Program-made: the position numbers and the translations under genes
NCBI RefSeq assembly: GCF_900156405.1
Contig: NZ_FTNN01000011.1
Coordinates: 1-64,000 of the forward strand
Origin: Shewanella morhuae
Lineage (GTDB): Bacteria; Pseudomonadota; Gammaproteobacteria; Enterobacterales; Shewanellaceae
Direction: 5' to 3'
DNA length: 64,000 nucleotides
In this document: in pieces, positions 18,701 through 28,413 of the stretch
Layout: each line of letters starts with the position of its first letter
How positions within the stretch are numbered: the stretch's first letter is position 1
Notes under the pieces: generated by a model
Told to the model about the DNA's origin: nothing
Databases searched by the model: none
What the model saw: the letters and a program-made list of their open reading frames with translations, nothing else

Positions 18701-19312
18701 TTCGACTTCTTCGTCGAATAACTCGATACGCAGTGGCATATTCATGCCCGTGGGGAAGATATCCAGAATCGAACCGCGAATAGCAAACTCACCGTGTTCA
18801 TAGACTTGCTCAACCGCATGGTAACCCGTGTCGGTTAAATGCTGGCGTACATCGTGTAATTTGTAGTTGTCGCCCTTTTTCAGCACAAACACATTGGCAC
18901 TTAAATAGGCCTTAGGAGGTAGGCGCATCATTAAGGTCGTAACCGGTACGATAACGATATTTTGCTCAATCTGAGACAACTGCGCCAGTGTTTCAAGCCG
19001 TTGGGAAATTAAATCCTGATGGGGCGAAAAGCTGTCGTAGGGCAGGGTTTCTCTGTCAGGGAATAATCTGACCTTAATCCCTGTTTTACTGAGCAAATAA
19101 CTCAGCTCTAGCTCTAAGCTTAAGGCGCTTGGCGTATCACTGGTGACAACCAGAGTCGTCCCCTTATGTTTACGCGCTAAACTGGCGAGTGTTACAGCTT
19201 GGCAAACCCCGCCCACAGTGGACACGGTTTGAATTTGAGTGCCAGTTTTAACGGCTGGCGGCGCTAGGGCTGATATGTGAGTCATTGGCGTACGATAAAC
19301 TGATTCATTCAC
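15797..19312 (-). CDS. mfd: Transcription-repair coupling factor
   Basis: 1171 residues, full length. It displaces RNA polymerase stalled at lesions and recruits UvrA. N-terminal UvrB-like domains; RNA polymerase interaction domain near LKVGQPIVHLEHGVALYKG; RecG-like helicase motor with Walker A GDVGFGKTEVAMRAAF, DEEH in IIDEEHRFGVRQKEK, motif III LTATPIPRTL, and motif VI QLRGRVGRSHHQAYAY. The C-terminal TRCF domain follows (IRLSLYKRI…). The start at 19312 has no clear ribosome binding site; an ATG nine codons later is an alternative. Co-transcribed with csiV. Confidence 0.97.
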   Translation of the reverse strand: MNESVYRTPMTHISALAPPAVKTGTQIQTVSTVGGVCQAVTLASLARKHKGTTLVVTSDTPSALSLELELSYLLSKTGIKVRLFPDRETLPYDSFSPHQDLISQRLETLAQLSQIEQNIVIVPVTTLMMRLPPKAYLSANVFVLKKGDNYKLHDVRQHLTDTGYHAVEQVYEHGEFAIRGSILDIFPTGMNMPLRIELFDEEVETIRRFDPETQRSLQPVDSIRLLPAKEFPTDSAAIEGFRQRYRRRFEVIVKEPESVYQLVSRNLMPAGIENYLPLFFDNTATLFDYLPKDTQLVTLGDIEKSARAHLQEVEHRYQDRRVDPLRPLLAPKELYLLIEELFAAFKPLPRYQMQVPTADSPVTSKAAIIAASTLPDISANHKLKQPLLALQDYASSAKRMLFSAESEGRREALLELLAKIQLKPTLFSHFDEFIQSDAKLGLIVSPLSRGCLLQISANESISIICETELFGHRISQQRRREKQRQISNDALIKNLAELKVGQPIVHLEHGVALYKGLVTLDTGGLVAEYLQLEYAGGDKLYVPVSSLHLISRYSVGADEDAHLNKLGNETWAKAKKKAIEKIRDVAAELLDVYARRQARPGESCAIDEEEYAQFARGFPFEETVDQESAIIAVLADMQSPTAMDRLVCGDVGFGKTEVAMRAAFVAVNAGKQVVVLVPTTLLAQQHYENFKDRFADWPVVTEVMSRFRTAKEQTQVLQQLEEGKVDIVIGTHKLLQSEAKFENLGLLIIDEEHRFGVRQKEKIKALRANVDILTLTATPIPRTLNMAMSGMRDLSIIATPPAKRLAVKTFVRESDPATVREAILREILRGGQVYYLHNNVESIEACAQGIIDLLPEARVVVAHGQMRERDLERVMSDFYHQRFNVLVCTTIIETGIDIPSANTIIIERADMFGLAQLHQLRGRVGRSHHQAYAYLMTPHPKRITPDARKRLEAIGALEDLGAGFMLATQDLEIRGAGELLGDEQSGHISKIGFSLYMEMLEAAVKALKQGKEPSLAQMLNQQCEIELRIPALLPEAYVSDVNIRLSLYKRIAGCETQAALDELKVELIDRFGLLPVPTRNLMETTLYKHEATRLGATKIEVHSKGGSIEFSDDHIIDPMFIIGLLQSQPQIYRMEGPNKLKFSFAAKTSKDRLALVKLLLEQLSQHRLGDK

Positions 19313-19370
19313 AAAAAGTTGCTGACATTGTAGAGACTTGAGAGCGTAGGTGCCAGTGAAAAGTCAACGG

Positions 19371-20009
19371 CTATTGATGCTCGTCTCGGGAGAGTTTACG
19401 TAATTTGAGTTGTTTCTGTTGTACATTAAGGCTGGCTTTGACTAACTGTTCAACATCGGCTTCGAGAATTTGACTGAATTCAACATCGGCTTGCCATTGT
19501 GCATCACAGGGCTTGGCAGCAGACTCAGCGCTGATGTTATGCTCATTGTTCTGTGATTGAACGGCGGTGATGGGCTGAGTGGCAACAACTTTACCAAAGC
19601 ACAAAATAGCCACTAATTCGTCGTGAATAAATAGGGTGATTTTATAATGGTTGCCAATGGTCAAGGCTGATGGCGTGAATAACCTTAAGCCGCTACCACC
19701 GAACTGACTACCAATGCATTTTTCACCCTCTTGGGTTTCTTTTTCTAATACATGTTGTAGTACCAAATCGACTTTGCGTGATTGTAGCTTTAGAAAGTCC
19801 ACCACGGCTTTTGCGTCGTTGTCTAAATGACGCAGTTGTAGCAGGCAGTTAGCCTCGAGCGTTTTAACTTCACTTAATAGCTGAATACCCAAGGATTGCA
19901 TTGATCTTAATGCCATTTCTGAGGGTAATGGCTGCGAATTAGGCCATTGGCTTAAATAGGCTGTGAAGTGGTGAGGCACACTAAAATACGGATTGGGGTC
20001 AGTGAACAA
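19371..20009 (-). CDS. PilZ-domain-like protein
   Basis: 212 residues. The central region has GSQFGGSGLRLFTPSALTIG, which resembles the D/NxSxxG beta-strand of PilZ domains that bind cyclic di-GMP, but the classical RxxxR motif is not obvious, so ligand binding is uncertain. The N-terminal half is probably helical. TTG start at 20009 with GAGG spaced 7 nt. Same direction as mfd with 58 bp between; divergent from lolC. Role unknown, probably c-di-GMP related. Confidence 0.6.
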   Translation of the reverse strand: MFTDPNPYFSVPHHFTAYLSQWPNSQPLPSEMALRSMQSLGIQLLSEVKTLEANCLLQLRHLDNDAKAVVDFLKLQSRKVDLVLQHVLEKETQEGEKCIGSQFGGSGLRLFTPSALTIGNHYKITLFIHDELVAILCFGKVVATQPITAVQSQNNEHNISAESAAKPCDAQWQADVEFSQILEADVEQLVKASLNVQQKQLKLRKLSRDEHQ

Positions 20010-20103
20010 GGCTTGCCTCTTTATTTATAGGACCAATACCCCTATTATCGTGCCCATCTTCATGATTTAGCAAGTTCAGCACACAGGACGTAACCCTCTT
20101 TCA

Positions 20104-21336
20104 ATGAATCCAGGATTTCCTTTCTACATTGGTTACCGCTATTGGCGGGCCAGAAAAGCGAACGCGTTCGCGTCGTTTATTACCTTATTTGCCGTTTCGG
20201 GCATTTTTTTAGGCGTTGCCGCGCTTATTGTTGTTAGCTCTGTGATGAATGGTCTTGAAGGCCAACTGAAGCAACGCATCTTAGGGGCAGTGCCGCAATT
20301 AACTATTTATAGCGAAGTTCCCTTAGTCGATTGGACTGAGCAGGCGAGTGCGCTTAAAGCTTTGCCGGGTGTACTAGGCGTAACGCCGAGCGTGTCGACT
20401 CAGGCTATGGTGCAATCGGCAGCGAATATTCGTGCGGTACAAATTTATGGCGTGTTTCCCGAATTAGCACAAGAACTATCTTCTGTGGCCCAGCACACTT
20501 ACTCAGGCGCTTTTGAACAGCTAAAAAGTGGCGACTACAAGGTGATTTTAGGCGCTGAACTGGCAAGACAGCTTAAAGTCGCCCCGGGAGATACAATACG
20601 GCTATTAAGTGGTGATGGTGTGGTGTATTCGCCCTTAGGCCCCGTGCCGAGCCAACGTAAATTTTTAGTCTCGGGTATTTTTGAAATGGGATCGCAGGTC
20701 GATGCTGGCGTGGCGTATATCCATTATCAAGATGCGAAACGCCTAATGCGCCAACCCAGTGATGCCATCGATCAATTAAGGCTCTATTTAGCCGATCCCT
20801 TTAGCGCGCCAGCTTTAGCACCTAAAGTGCAGGATATATTGGCTAAACAAGGCGTTAAGGCAACAACCAGTGACTGGCGTGACACCTATGGCCACTTGTT
20901 TGGCGCGGTCAAAATGGAAAAAAATATGATGTCGCTGATGCTGAGTCTGATTGTGGCAGTAGCGGCTTTTAATATTGTCTCGGCCTTAGTGATGATGGTG
21001 GTGGATAAAACGACCGATGTGGCGGTATTGAAAACCCAAGGCGTGACTACTCCCGCCGTGATGGGCATTTTTGTGGTACAAGGCACGCTCAATGCCGTAC
21101 TTGGTTTAGTGCTTGGGCTCGCGGTAGGCATATTTATAACCCTGAATCTGAATAGCATTATGACGACTTTAGGCATTTCAATTTTAGGTGTAGGGCAGAG
21201 CTTGCCAGTGAAACTGGAGTTTATGCAGTTGTCTGTGATTGTGGTAGGCACTTTGTTGGTGACCTTATTAGCCACTTTATATCCCGCGCTGCGCGCTGCT
21301 AATGTGCAACCAGCAACCGCGCTGAGATACGAGTAA
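20104..21336 (+). CDS. lolC: Lipoprotein-releasing ABC transporter permease LolC
   Basis: 410 residues. LolC/LolE and LolD extract outer-membrane lipoproteins from the inner membrane and pass them to LolA. Topology is typical of the MacB/FtsX superfamily: TM1 near residues 20–45 (FITLFAVSGIFLGVAALIVV), a large periplasmic domain, and three C-terminal TM segments (about 270–400). First gene of lolCDE, oriented away from the PilZ-like gene. Both a LolC and a LolE paralogue are present, unlike species with a single LolF. Confidence 0.94.
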   Translation: MNPGFPFYIGYRYWRARKANAFASFITLFAVSGIFLGVAALIVVSSVMNGLEGQLKQRILGAVPQLTIYSEVPLVDWTEQASALKALPGVLGVTPSVSTQAMVQSAANIRAVQIYGVFPELAQELSSVAQHTYSGAFEQLKSGDYKVILGAELARQLKVAPGDTIRLLSGDGVVYSPLGPVPSQRKFLVSGIFEMGSQVDAGVAYIHYQDAKRLMRQPSDAIDQLRLYLADPFSAPALAPKVQDILAKQGVKATTSDWRDTYGHLFGAVKMEKNMMSLMLSLIVAVAAFNIVSALVMMVVDKTTDVAVLKTQGVTTPAVMGIFVVQGTLNAVLGLVLGLAVGIFITLNLNSIMTTLGISILGVGQSLPVKLEFMQLSVIVVGTLLVTLLATLYPALRAANVQPATALRYE

Positions 21337-21457
21337 CTACGCCAACATCTGCATACCGTCGGTATTTACCATGATGGTTTAGTAAGATTGAAATTATTTT
21401 ACGCATTGATTTTATTTATATTTATCGATGCCAAAATCCGTTTAAGAGAGAACTTTA

Positions 21458-22153
21458 ATGCAAGACGTGTTACTGCAAGTGCAGAGTGTCAGTAAGAGTT
21501 ACCATGATGGCGCCGTGACCACGCAAGTGTTGTCTAATGTCGATTTGCAAGTGTTTAAGGGCGAGCAGTTGGCGATTGTCGGTAGCTCAGGCTCTGGTAA
21601 AAGTACGCTGCTGCATATTATGGGCACGTTGGATGAGCCAACCGCGGGTAAAGTGTTGCTGTTAGGCGAAGATTTATATCAAGTATCGAGTGCGCGCCAA
21701 GCACAGATCCGTAATCAGGATTTAGGTTTTATCTATCAGTTCCACCATTTGTTACCTGAATTTACCGCGTTAGAAAACGTGGCAATGCCAGCGTTTATTC
21801 AAGGCAAAGAACGCAAACAGGCACTTGCCGATGCGAAAGCCTTACTGGAGCGCGTTGGACTGGGGCATCGCCTGACGCACATTCCTGCCGAGTTATCGGG
21901 CGGCGAACGTCAACGAGTGGCTATTGCAAGAGCCTTGATTAATAAACCTAAATTAGTGTTGGCCGATGAACCAACGGGTAACTTAGATGCCAATAGTGGC
22001 GATGCGGTGTATGAGCTTATCCGTGAGCTTGCCGACCAGCTGGGAACTGCCTTTGTGGTGGTGACTCATGATCATAAATTGGCTGCCCGTATGGACCGCC
22101 AATTGATGATGAAAAATGGTTTTCTGCAATTAGCGGCGGAAACCCAAGTATGA
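21458..22153 (+). CDS. lolD: Lipoprotein-releasing ABC transporter ATPase LolD
   Basis: 231 residues, cytoplasmic ATPase of LolCDE. Walker [13 protein letters not shown] (about 46–57), Q-loop [21 protein letters not shown] signature [15 protein letters not shown], Walker [13 protein letters not shown], and H-loop VVVTHDH. The [14 protein letters not shown] block is the LolD-specific motif that contacts the permeases. AGAGAG precedes the ATG; the gene overlaps lolE by 4 nt (ATGA). Confidence 0.97.
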   Translation: MQDVLLQVQSVSKSYHDGAVTTQVLSNVDLQVFKGEQLAIVGSSGSGKSTLLHIMGTLDEPTAGKVLLLGEDLYQVSSARQAQIRNQDLGFIYQFHHLLPEFTALENVAMPAFIQGKERKQALADAKALLERVGLGHRLTHIPAELSGGERQRVAIARALINKPKLVLADEPTGNLDANSGDAVYELIRELADQLGTAFVVVTHDHKLAARMDRQLMMKNGFLQLAAETQV

Positions 22154-23400
22154 ACGGCCCGTTAGCCTTATCCATTGGTTGGCGTTTTTATCGCGCTCGC
22201 CAAGCCAACAGTTTTATCAGCTTTATTTCCTTCGCATCGACTGCGGGTATCGCTTTAGGTGTAGCGGTATTAATCATCGTTTTGTCGGCGATGAACGGTT
22301 TTGAGCGCGAATTAGAGCAAAGATTACTTGGCGTAGTGCCACAGGCGGATATTGTTGGGGTGAATGAGCCGATTACTAACTGGCAAGAGGTGGCTGAAGG
22401 CGCGCTACAGATTGAAGGTATTCGCGGCGCGGCGCCCTTTATCCGCATGCAAGGTTTAGTGCAAAAACCAGGTGGGTTTCAAGGCTTAGCTGTGGTGGGG
22501 ATCTTTCCGAAAGAGGAAATGAAGGTTTCAACTCTGTCACAATTTATGAGCGATACCAGCTGGCAGAGTCTGAGCCAAGATGACAATAATATTGTGCTTG
22601 GCCAGAGTTTATTGACTAAGTTAGGGCTTGAGATTGGCGATACACTGGCTTTATATGTGCAGGATATGGATCCAGAAACTGCAGGCAGTTTACGTGCGGC
22701 CAAAAGCCATCGTTTTGTAGTGTCTGGTGCCTATCATCTCGGCGGTGAGCTTGAACTGACTACAGCTTATATTCCACTGCAGTACGCAGCGCAAATTTTA
22801 AATTTAAACAGTGGCGTCACGGGCGTGCGTATTAGTGTTGATAAGGTATTTGATGCGCCAGCTAAAGTGCGCGAACTCGGTTACGCACAAAAACAGTCGG
22901 TATATATCAGTGACTGGACCCGTACCCAAGGGCATTTATATCAGGATATTCAGTTAGTTCGTACTGTAATGTACTTAGTGTTAGTGCTGGTGATTGGTGT
23001 TGCCTGCTTTAATATCGTCTCCACCTTAGTGATGGCAGTGCGCGATAAAGCGTCCGAGATTGCGATTTTGATGACGATGGGCTTAAGCCGTGTTGCTGTG
23101 ATGGGTATTTTTATGGTGCAGGGCGCCTTAAATGGTCTGCTTGGTTGCGGTCTTGGCGGCATTATCGGGATTAGCGTGGCGCTAAATTTAAGTGCGATTG
23201 CCAGTACGATTGAACAGTTATTGGGTATTCAACTACTATCAGCCGATGTGTACTTTGTCGACTTTTTGCCGTCAGAGTTACATAGCTCTGATGCGGTATT
23301 AGTCATTGCGATGGCATTTATAATGAGTTTAATCGCAACGCTTTACCCTGCTTGGAAAGCCAGTCAAATTGCGCCAGCACAAGCATTAGCGGGTAGGTAA
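22150..23400 (+). CDS. lolE: Lipoprotein-releasing ABC transporter permease LolE
   Basis: 416 residues, paralogue of LolC with the same four-TM layout and large periplasmic loop. Start overlaps the lolD stop (ATGA), so translation is coupled. The N-terminal [20 protein letters not shown] and the segment [20 protein letters not shown] are conserved in LolE. A convergent terminator hairpin follows at 23571–23617. Confidence 0.94.
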   Translation: MNGPLALSIGWRFYRARQANSFISFISFASTAGIALGVAVLIIVLSAMNGFERELEQRLLGVVPQADIVGVNEPITNWQEVAEGALQIEGIRGAAPFIRMQGLVQKPGGFQGLAVVGIFPKEEMKVSTLSQFMSDTSWQSLSQDDNNIVLGQSLLTKLGLEIGDTLALYVQDMDPETAGSLRAAKSHRFVVSGAYHLGGELELTTAYIPLQYAAQILNLNSGVTGVRISVDKVFDAPAKVRELGYAQKQSVYISDWTRTQGHLYQDIQLVRTVMYLVLVLVIGVACFNIVSTLVMAVRDKASEIAILMTMGLSRVAVMGIFMVQGALNGLLGCGLGGIIGISVALNLSAIASTIEQLLGIQLLSADVYFVDFLPSELHSSDAVLVIAMAFIMSLIATLYPAWKASQIAPAQALAGR

Positions 23401-23570
23401 CACTGAGCTAACGTTCCTATTAACAGACGAGTGTTAAATTGAGTGCACAAGCTTTAAAAGTGCAATCAAAGTGTAATCAGGGGCAATCATTAGGGGGATA
23501 TCAGAGTGCTGATTTACGGTAACGTACTCCTCCTGTTTGGATAATGATTTGGCATTAAAGCGATAGAAAC

Positions 23571-23617
23571 AAAAAGGCCAGTGAGCACTCTTAGAAGAGA
23601 CTGCCACTGGCCTTTTT
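23571..23617. terminator. Bidirectional terminator between lolE and suhB
   Basis: Perfect 13-bp stem AAAAAGGCCAGTG (23571–23583) and CACTGGCCTTTTT (23605–23617), loop 21 nt. The A/T ends supply a U-run in both directions. Confidence 0.88.
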
Positions 23618-23669
23618 CGCGTTTAATCTGTGTATCTATGCGATATCTAAAGGTAAGCGTTGATAGAGA

Positions 23670-24473
23670 TTAACGCTTTAAACCTTCGTTCAATAATGGA
23701 CGCATGATTTTAACTAATTCTGTGGTCACTTTAGGTGAGCCAGCAACGATATTGCCAGAAACCAAATAATTATGGTTGCCAGTAAAATCAGTCACAGTAC
23801 CGCCCGCTTCACGGCAAATAAGATCGCCAGCTGCGATGTCCCATGGCTTTAAGCCAATTTCGAAGAAACCATCTAAACGACCGGCGGCAACATAGGCTAA
23901 ATCTAATGCGGCAGAACCTGCACGACGCAAATCGGCACATTGGCCGAAGACTTCGCCGAAAATAGCCATATAGGTTTCAGTGTGTTGACGAGCCTTGAAT
24001 GGGAAGCCTGTACCAATCATGGTAGAGGTAAGTTCATTCACATTGGTCACACGCAGACGGAAATCATTGAGCTTTGCGCCTTTACCACGGACTGCGGTAA
24101 AGAGTTCTTCGCGAACGGGATCGTAAACAACCGCAACTTCAGTTTTACCTTTGTGTTGCAGAGCGATAGAAATTGCGAAGTGGGGAATGCCTCTAACAAA
24201 GTTGTTAGTGCCATCCAGAGGGTCAACTATCCAAACATAGTCGTTATTACTACCGCGGTTTTCGCCTTTCTCTTCACCCACAATAGTGTGATCAGGGTAA
24301 GATTTACGAATTTGGTAAGTAATTGTCGCTTCTGCTTCCTTGTCTACACTGGTAACAAAATCGTTGATACCTTTTGAACTCACTTCAATACGATCAAGTT
24401 CGGTATAGGCGCGCATAATATTTTGGCCGGCCGCGCGGGCAGCGCGTACAGCAATCGTCAGCATTGGATGCAT
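23670..24473 (-). CDS. suhB: Inositol-1-monophosphatase SuhB
   Basis: 267 residues. Mg-dependent phosphatase family; in E. coli SuhB also joins the NusA-containing rRNA antitermination complex. Metal-binding signatures are visible: GEEKGE (about 67–72), WIVDPLDGTNNFV (about 82–94) and KPWDIAAGDLI (about 209–219). Divergent from trmJ, as usual in Gammaproteobacteria. Confidence 0.96.
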   Translation of the reverse strand: MHPMLTIAVRAARAAGQNIMRAYTELDRIEVSSKGINDFVTSVDKEAEATITYQIRKSYPDHTIVGEEKGENRGSNNDYVWIVDPLDGTNNFVRGIPHFAISIALQHKGKTEVAVVYDPVREELFTAVRGKGAKLNDFRLRVTNVNELTSTMIGTGFPFKARQHTETYMAIFGEVFGQCADLRRAGSAALDLAYVAAGRLDGFFEIGLKPWDIAAGDLICREAGGTVTDFTGNHNYLVSGNIVAGSPKVTTELVKIMRPLLNEGLKR

Positions 24474-24525
24474 TGCAATCCCCTGGATGTTAAAGAACGT
24501 TAAATAGCGGGCGGCATTATACTCG

Positions 24526-24545
24526 ATTTGATAGTTATATCAAAT
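24526..24545. promoter_or_regulatory. Palindrome in the suhB–trmJ divergent region
   Basis: ATTTGATA (24526–24533) and TATCAAAT (24538–24545), 4-nt spacer. It resembles an FNR box but the half-site spacing is 2 bp too long. It may cover the suhB promoter (TATACT-like element beside it). Confidence 0.3.
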
Positions 24546-24625
24546 ACCGATTTTCATATAAGCATTCGGCAATGGCTGTGATAATATTCGTCCCCAACGT
24601 TTTATGAATTAAATTAAGTTATTCC

Positions 24626-25354
24626 ATGCTAAGTAATATTCGAGTGGTTTTAGTGGGGACATCGCACCCCGGCAATATTGGTTCCACCGCCAGAGCGATG
24701 AAGACTATGGGTTTGTCTAATTTGTATCTTGCCGAACCGCGTGTTGAACCTGATGGGCATTCCATCGCTTTAGCCGCGGGTGCATCGGATATTCTTAAAC
24801 ACCTTGTAAAAGTCGATTCACTCGCTGAAGCGATAGCTGATTGCAGCTTAGTTATTGCAACCAGCGCGCGCAGCCGCACCTTAGATTGGCCGATGTTAGA
24901 GCCAAGAGAAGCGGGCGTAAAGTTAGCCACCGAGGCACTTAACGGCCCTGTTGCTATCGTGTTTGGCCGTGAGAACCACGGGTTAAGCAATGAAGAATTG
25001 CAACAATGCACTTATCATGTAGCTATTCCGGCCAATCCTGAATACAGCTCGCTCAATTTGGCGCAAGCGGTACAAATTATTTGTTATGAAACCCGCGTTG
25101 CCCATCTGGCACAAAAAGAAGTGATAGAAGATGAGCCAACAGAGTATCCGCTGGCCGCTGATCAGGAACGTTTTTTTGCCCACCTTGAATCGACCTTACT
25201 AGCGACTGGATTTATCATCAAGAATCATCCTGGACAAGTGATGATGAAACTGCGTCGTTTATTTAGCCGCGCACGGATTGAGAGCCCTGAAATGAATATC
25301 CTTAGGGGTATTTTGACGTCAATTGAGAAGGTCACTAATTCTAAAGATAAATAG
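24626..25354 (+). CDS. trmJ: tRNA (cytidine/uridine-2'-O-)-methyltransferase TrmJ
   Basis: 242 residues. SPOUT-class enzyme that 2'-O-methylates position 32 of several tRNAs using SAM. Motif 1 [20 protein letters not shown] lies at the N-terminus; motif 2 [17 protein letters not shown] (about 111–127) and motif 3 [18 protein letters not shown] (about 134–151) form the knotted SAM site. Upstream of cysE and isc, the order seen in many Gammaproteobacteria. Confidence 0.96.
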   Translation: MLSNIRVVLVGTSHPGNIGSTARAMKTMGLSNLYLAEPRVEPDGHSIALAAGASDILKHLVKVDSLAEAIADCSLVIATSARSRTLDWPMLEPREAGVKLATEALNGPVAIVFGRENHGLSNEELQQCTYHVAIPANPEYSSLNLAQAVQIICYETRVAHLAQKEVIEDEPTEYPLAADQERFFAHLESTLLATGFIIKNHPGQVMMKLRRLFSRARIESPEMNILRGILTSIEKVTNSKDK

Positions 25355-25407
25355 CCAAATCCTAATCATCAATAATTACCGTACAGAATGACCGCAAAGG
25401 ATAAATA

Positions 25408-26229
25408 ATGGGCGTGATAGCTAGGCTAAAAGAAGACATTGAATCTATATATCACCGTGATCCTGCGGCGCGCAGCGCCTTTGAGATCTTGGTTAACTAT
25501 CCAGGCATGCATGCTATTTGGTTGCATCGGATAAGCCATAAGCTATGGAAGCGTGATTGGCGCTTAACGGCACGTTGTTTATCGACTTTTTCCCGTTGGC
25601 TAACAGGGGTTGAAATTCATCCTGGTGCAACCATTGGTCATCGCTTTTTTATCGACCATGGTATGGGCGTAGTCATCGGTGAAACCGCTGAGATTGGTGA
25701 TGATTGCACGCTTTATCACGGTGTAACGCTTGGCGGTACCACATGGCAAGCGGGTAAACGCCACCCAACACTAGCCAATAACGTGGTCATCGGCGCGGGG
25801 GCAAAAATCCTCGGGCCTATTACTATGCATGATGGTGCCCGTGTCGGTTCTAACTCAGTTATCGTAAAAGATGTGCCTAAAGATACCACTGTTGTCGGTA
25901 TTCCAGGGCGCGTGGTGGCAACACCGTCAGCGCAATCGAAAGAGAAAACTGAACGTCGCAGCGCAATGGCGAAAAAATACGGCTTTGATGCGTATGCAGT
26001 ATCACCGGATAACCCAGATCCGGTTGCTAATGCGATAGGGCAGATGCTGGATCATATGCATTTAATGGACTCTAAAGTTCAAGAGTTGTGCCAAGCCATT
26101 CAAGGGCTGGGTGGCAATGTTTGCACAGAGAGGTTGCCTGAGCTTGATATGGGGGAGTTTAATGATGCTGAAAAAGCGGCCGCCGAAAAGCGCGAAAATA
26201 CTTTAGATGAGTTTGACCCAAGTATTTAA
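25408..26229 (+). CDS. cysE: Serine O-acetyltransferase
   Basis: 273 residues. It makes O-acetylserine for cysteine synthesis. Helical N-terminal domain followed by left-handed beta-helix hexapeptide repeats (about 70–175), including [20 protein letters not shown] with the catalytic Asp/His and the [20 protein letters not shown] segment. It carries a C-terminal extension of about 80 residues past the hexapeptide domain, typical of the isc-linked CysE type. Its place just before iscRSUA couples cysteine supply to Fe-S cluster assembly. Confidence 0.95.
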   Translation: MGVIARLKEDIESIYHRDPAARSAFEILVNYPGMHAIWLHRISHKLWKRDWRLTARCLSTFSRWLTGVEIHPGATIGHRFFIDHGMGVVIGETAEIGDDCTLYHGVTLGGTTWQAGKRHPTLANNVVIGAGAKILGPITMHDGARVGSNSVIVKDVPKDTTVVGIPGRVVATPSAQSKEKTERRSAMAKKYGFDAYAVSPDNPDPVANAIGQMLDHMHLMDSKVQELCQAIQGLGGNVCTERLPELDMGEFNDAEKAAAEKRENTLDEFDPSI

Positions 26230-26489
26230 AGTGATATGGCTGGGTTTATAACTAATGCTATCAAGCTCAAATTTGACGTAGTTTTGGCTTAGGTTGATCT
26301 AAGTTTAGTTAAGATTCGATCAAGATAAAGTAACAGCCAACTCAGTTTCGATTAGTGTTTTAAGAGCTTGCATCGCATTCTGCACGCTTTTTGTTGTTGT
26401 TGTTGATATCGTGCTGGATGTCGAGAAATTGCCTTTTCAGCATTGAATCTTAGGCCGGAAAAAGGTTAAATACCCCACCAAGATGAAAG

Positions 26490-26512
26490 GGTATTAATGC
26501 AAGCTTAATACC
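26490..26512. promoter_or_regulatory. 8-bp inverted repeat at the upstream edge of the IscR region
   Basis: GGTATTAA (26490–26497) and TTAATACC (26505–26512), 7-nt spacer. It overlaps the first IscR-like box. May be a binding site in its own right or a by-product of repeated TTAATAC motifs. Confidence 0.35.
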
Positions 26513-26532
26513 TGAGTGTTTTAGTAGGTTTA
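26508..26532 (+). promoter_or_regulatory. Upstream type 1-like IscR site
   Basis: The 25-bp segment starts ATACCTGAGT and ends TAGTAGGTTTA. It fits the E. coli type 1 pattern ATA-SYYGACT-AT-rich-YAGTC with a few mismatches. It abuts the stronger site at 26533. Confidence 0.55.
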
Positions 26533-26557
26533 ATACTTGACTGATTTACTCGGGTAT
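26533..26557 (+). promoter_or_regulatory. Type 1 IscR site overlapping the iscR promoter
   Basis: ATACTTGACTGATTTACTCG followed by GGTAT is nearly the same as the E. coli iscR operator (ATAGTTGACCAATTTACTCG then GGAAT). It contains TTGACT, a good -35. Holo-IscR would repress the operon here when cluster supply is adequate. Confidence 0.75.
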
Positions 26558-26619
26558 GTTGAAATAATGCATACTTGTTTGAAATGAAGCATACCTTTTC
26601 GGGAGCTATGATAGTAGTT

Positions 26620-27081
26620 ATGAAACTGACATCAAAAGGTCGTTATGCAGTAACCGCTATGCTAGATGTGGCAATCCACTCAGCATCGGGACCCGTTCCC
26701 TTAGCGGATATCTCTGAAAGACAAGGCATTTCGCTTTCTTATCTTGAACAACTCTTTGCTAAGCTTAGAAAACATGGCTTAGTCGCCAGTGTACGAGGGC
26801 CCGGCGGTGGTTATCGCTTAGGCTTAGAAGCTAGTAATATTTCAGTTGGTATGGTTGTCCATGCTGTTGATGAGTCTGTCGATGCGACTCGTTGCCAAGG
26901 ACTTGGCAATTGTCAAAGTGGAACTCGCTGCTTAACCCATTCACTTTGGGGCGATTTAAGCAAACAAATTTCAGATTTTTTAGATGGTATCAGTCTTGCC
27001 GGCTTGATGCAGAAGCGAGATGTACAATTTATCTCTCTTAAGCAGGACAGTATACAAAAGGAACAAAGAGTCAGTTTGTAA
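26620..27081 (+). CDS. iscR: Fe-S cluster-responsive regulator IscR
   Basis: 153 residues from the ATG at 26620, aligning with the start of E. coli IscR ([19 protein letters not shown]). Longer starts at 26608 and 26575 exist; GGGAG at 26601–26605 lies too near 26608 and rather far from 26620, so the start is decided by similarity. Rrf2-family winged HTH ([20 protein letters not shown]), and the 2Fe-2S ligands in [17 protein letters not shown] (three Cys and one His). It represses the isc operon when it holds a cluster. First gene of the operon. Confidence 0.95.
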   Translation: MKLTSKGRYAVTAMLDVAIHSASGPVPLADISERQGISLSYLEQLFAKLRKHGLVASVRGPGGGYRLGLEASNISVGMVVHAVDESVDATRCQGLGNCQSGTRCLTHSLWGDLSKQISDFLDGISLAGLMQKRDVQFISLKQDSIQKEQRVSL

Positions 27082-27161
27082 AGACGATTTGTTATATATA
27101 AAAATAATTTTTGTACGTTGTATGTAGCCTCCACCAGAGACTGCTCAGTACGGAGTGTGTT

Positions 27162-28376
27162 ATGAAGCTTCCTATCTATTTAGATTATGCCGCCACCACG
27201 CCTGTTGATCCAAGAGTCGCGGAAAAGATGTTCCAATGTATGACAATGGACGGCATTTTTGGTAATCCCGCCTCACGTTCGCACCGTTACGGCTGGCAAG
27301 CTGAAGAAGCGGTAGATATTGCTCGCAACCAAGTTGCCGAGTTAATTAACGCTGATCACCGTGAAATTGTGTTTACTTCTGGCGCGACTGAATCTAACAA
27401 CTTAGCGATTAAAGGTGTTGCTCATTTCTATAACAAGAAAGGCAAGCACATCATTACCAGCAAGACTGAACATAAAGCGGTGCTCGATACCTGCCGTCAA
27501 TTAGAACGCGAAGGTTTTGAAGTCACTTACTTAGAACCTGCACCAAACGGCATCATTCCAATGGAACGTTTAGAAGCGGCAATGCGTGATGACACTATTC
27601 TTGTCAGCATTATGCATGTGAACAATGAAATCGGCGTGATCCACGATATCGATGCCATCGGTGAGTTATGTCGTTCAAAAGGCATTATCTTCCATATGGA
27701 TGCGGCGCAAAGTGCAGGTAAACTGCCTATCGATGTGCAAGCCACTAAAGTAGATTTGATCTCAATTTCTGGCCACAAAATGTATGGCCCTAAAGGAATT
27801 GGTGCGCTATATGTCCGCCGCAAACCTCGCATTCGCTTAGAAGCGCAAATGCACGGTGGTGGTCATGAGCGTGGTATGCGTAGTGGTACATTACCAACGC
27901 ATCAAATCGTCGGTTTAGGTGAAGCGGCTGCTATTGCAAAAGTAGAAATGGCCTCTGATAACGCACGTATTGGCTTATTACGTGACAAATTATGGAATGG
28001 CATCAAGCACATTGAAGAAACCTATATCAACGGTGACTTGACTCAACGCCATTGCGGTAGCCTCAACGTCAGTTTCAATTATGTTGAAGGTGAGTCGTTA
28101 ATGATGGCACTGAAAGATTTAGCGGTTTCATCGGGCTCGGCTTGTACTTCAGCCAGCTTAGAGCCTAGCTACGTATTACGTGCACTTGGTTTAAATGATG
28201 AAATGGCACATAGCTCAATTCGTTTCTCACTTGGCCGTTTCACAACGGAAGAAGAAATCGATCACGCTATCGAAGTTATTACTCAATCTATTGATAAATT
28301 AAGAGAAATGTCTCCTTTGTGGGAAATGTTTAAAGATGGAATCGATCTGAACCAAGTTCAGTGGGCACATCATTAA
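27162..28376 (+). CDS. iscS: Cysteine desulfurase IscS
   Basis: 404 residues from the ATG at 27162, same length as E. coli IscS; an upstream frame extension to 27111 lacks support, and GGAG precedes 27162. PLP-dependent enzyme that takes sulfur from cysteine and passes it to IscU, tRNA thiolation proteins and others. PLP lysine in [10 protein letters not shown] (Lys206 in E. coli numbering) and the mobile-loop cysteine in [14 protein letters not shown] (Cys328). Second gene of the isc operon. Confidence 0.98.
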   Translation: MKLPIYLDYAATTPVDPRVAEKMFQCMTMDGIFGNPASRSHRYGWQAEEAVDIARNQVAELINADHREIVFTSGATESNNLAIKGVAHFYNKKGKHIITSKTEHKAVLDTCRQLEREGFEVTYLEPAPNGIIPMERLEAAMRDDTILVSIMHVNNEIGVIHDIDAIGELCRSKGIIFHMDAAQSAGKLPIDVQATKVDLISISGHKMYGPKGIGALYVRRKPRIRLEAQMHGGGHERGMRSGTLPTHQIVGLGEAAAIAKVEMASDNARIGLLRDKLWNGIKHIEETYINGDLTQRHCGSLNVSFNYVEGESLMMALKDLAVSSGSACTSASLEPSYVLRALGLNDEMAHSSIRFSLGRFTTEEEIDHAIEVITQSIDKLREMSPLWEMFKDGIDLNQVQWAHH

Positions 28377-28413
28377 TTCTGGCTTTTACAATAGATAATT
28401 TTGGAGCAGTACC

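Noticed and set aside
26391..26405. TTG trinucleotide run before iscR
   Set aside because: Only five units; short and not clearly functional.
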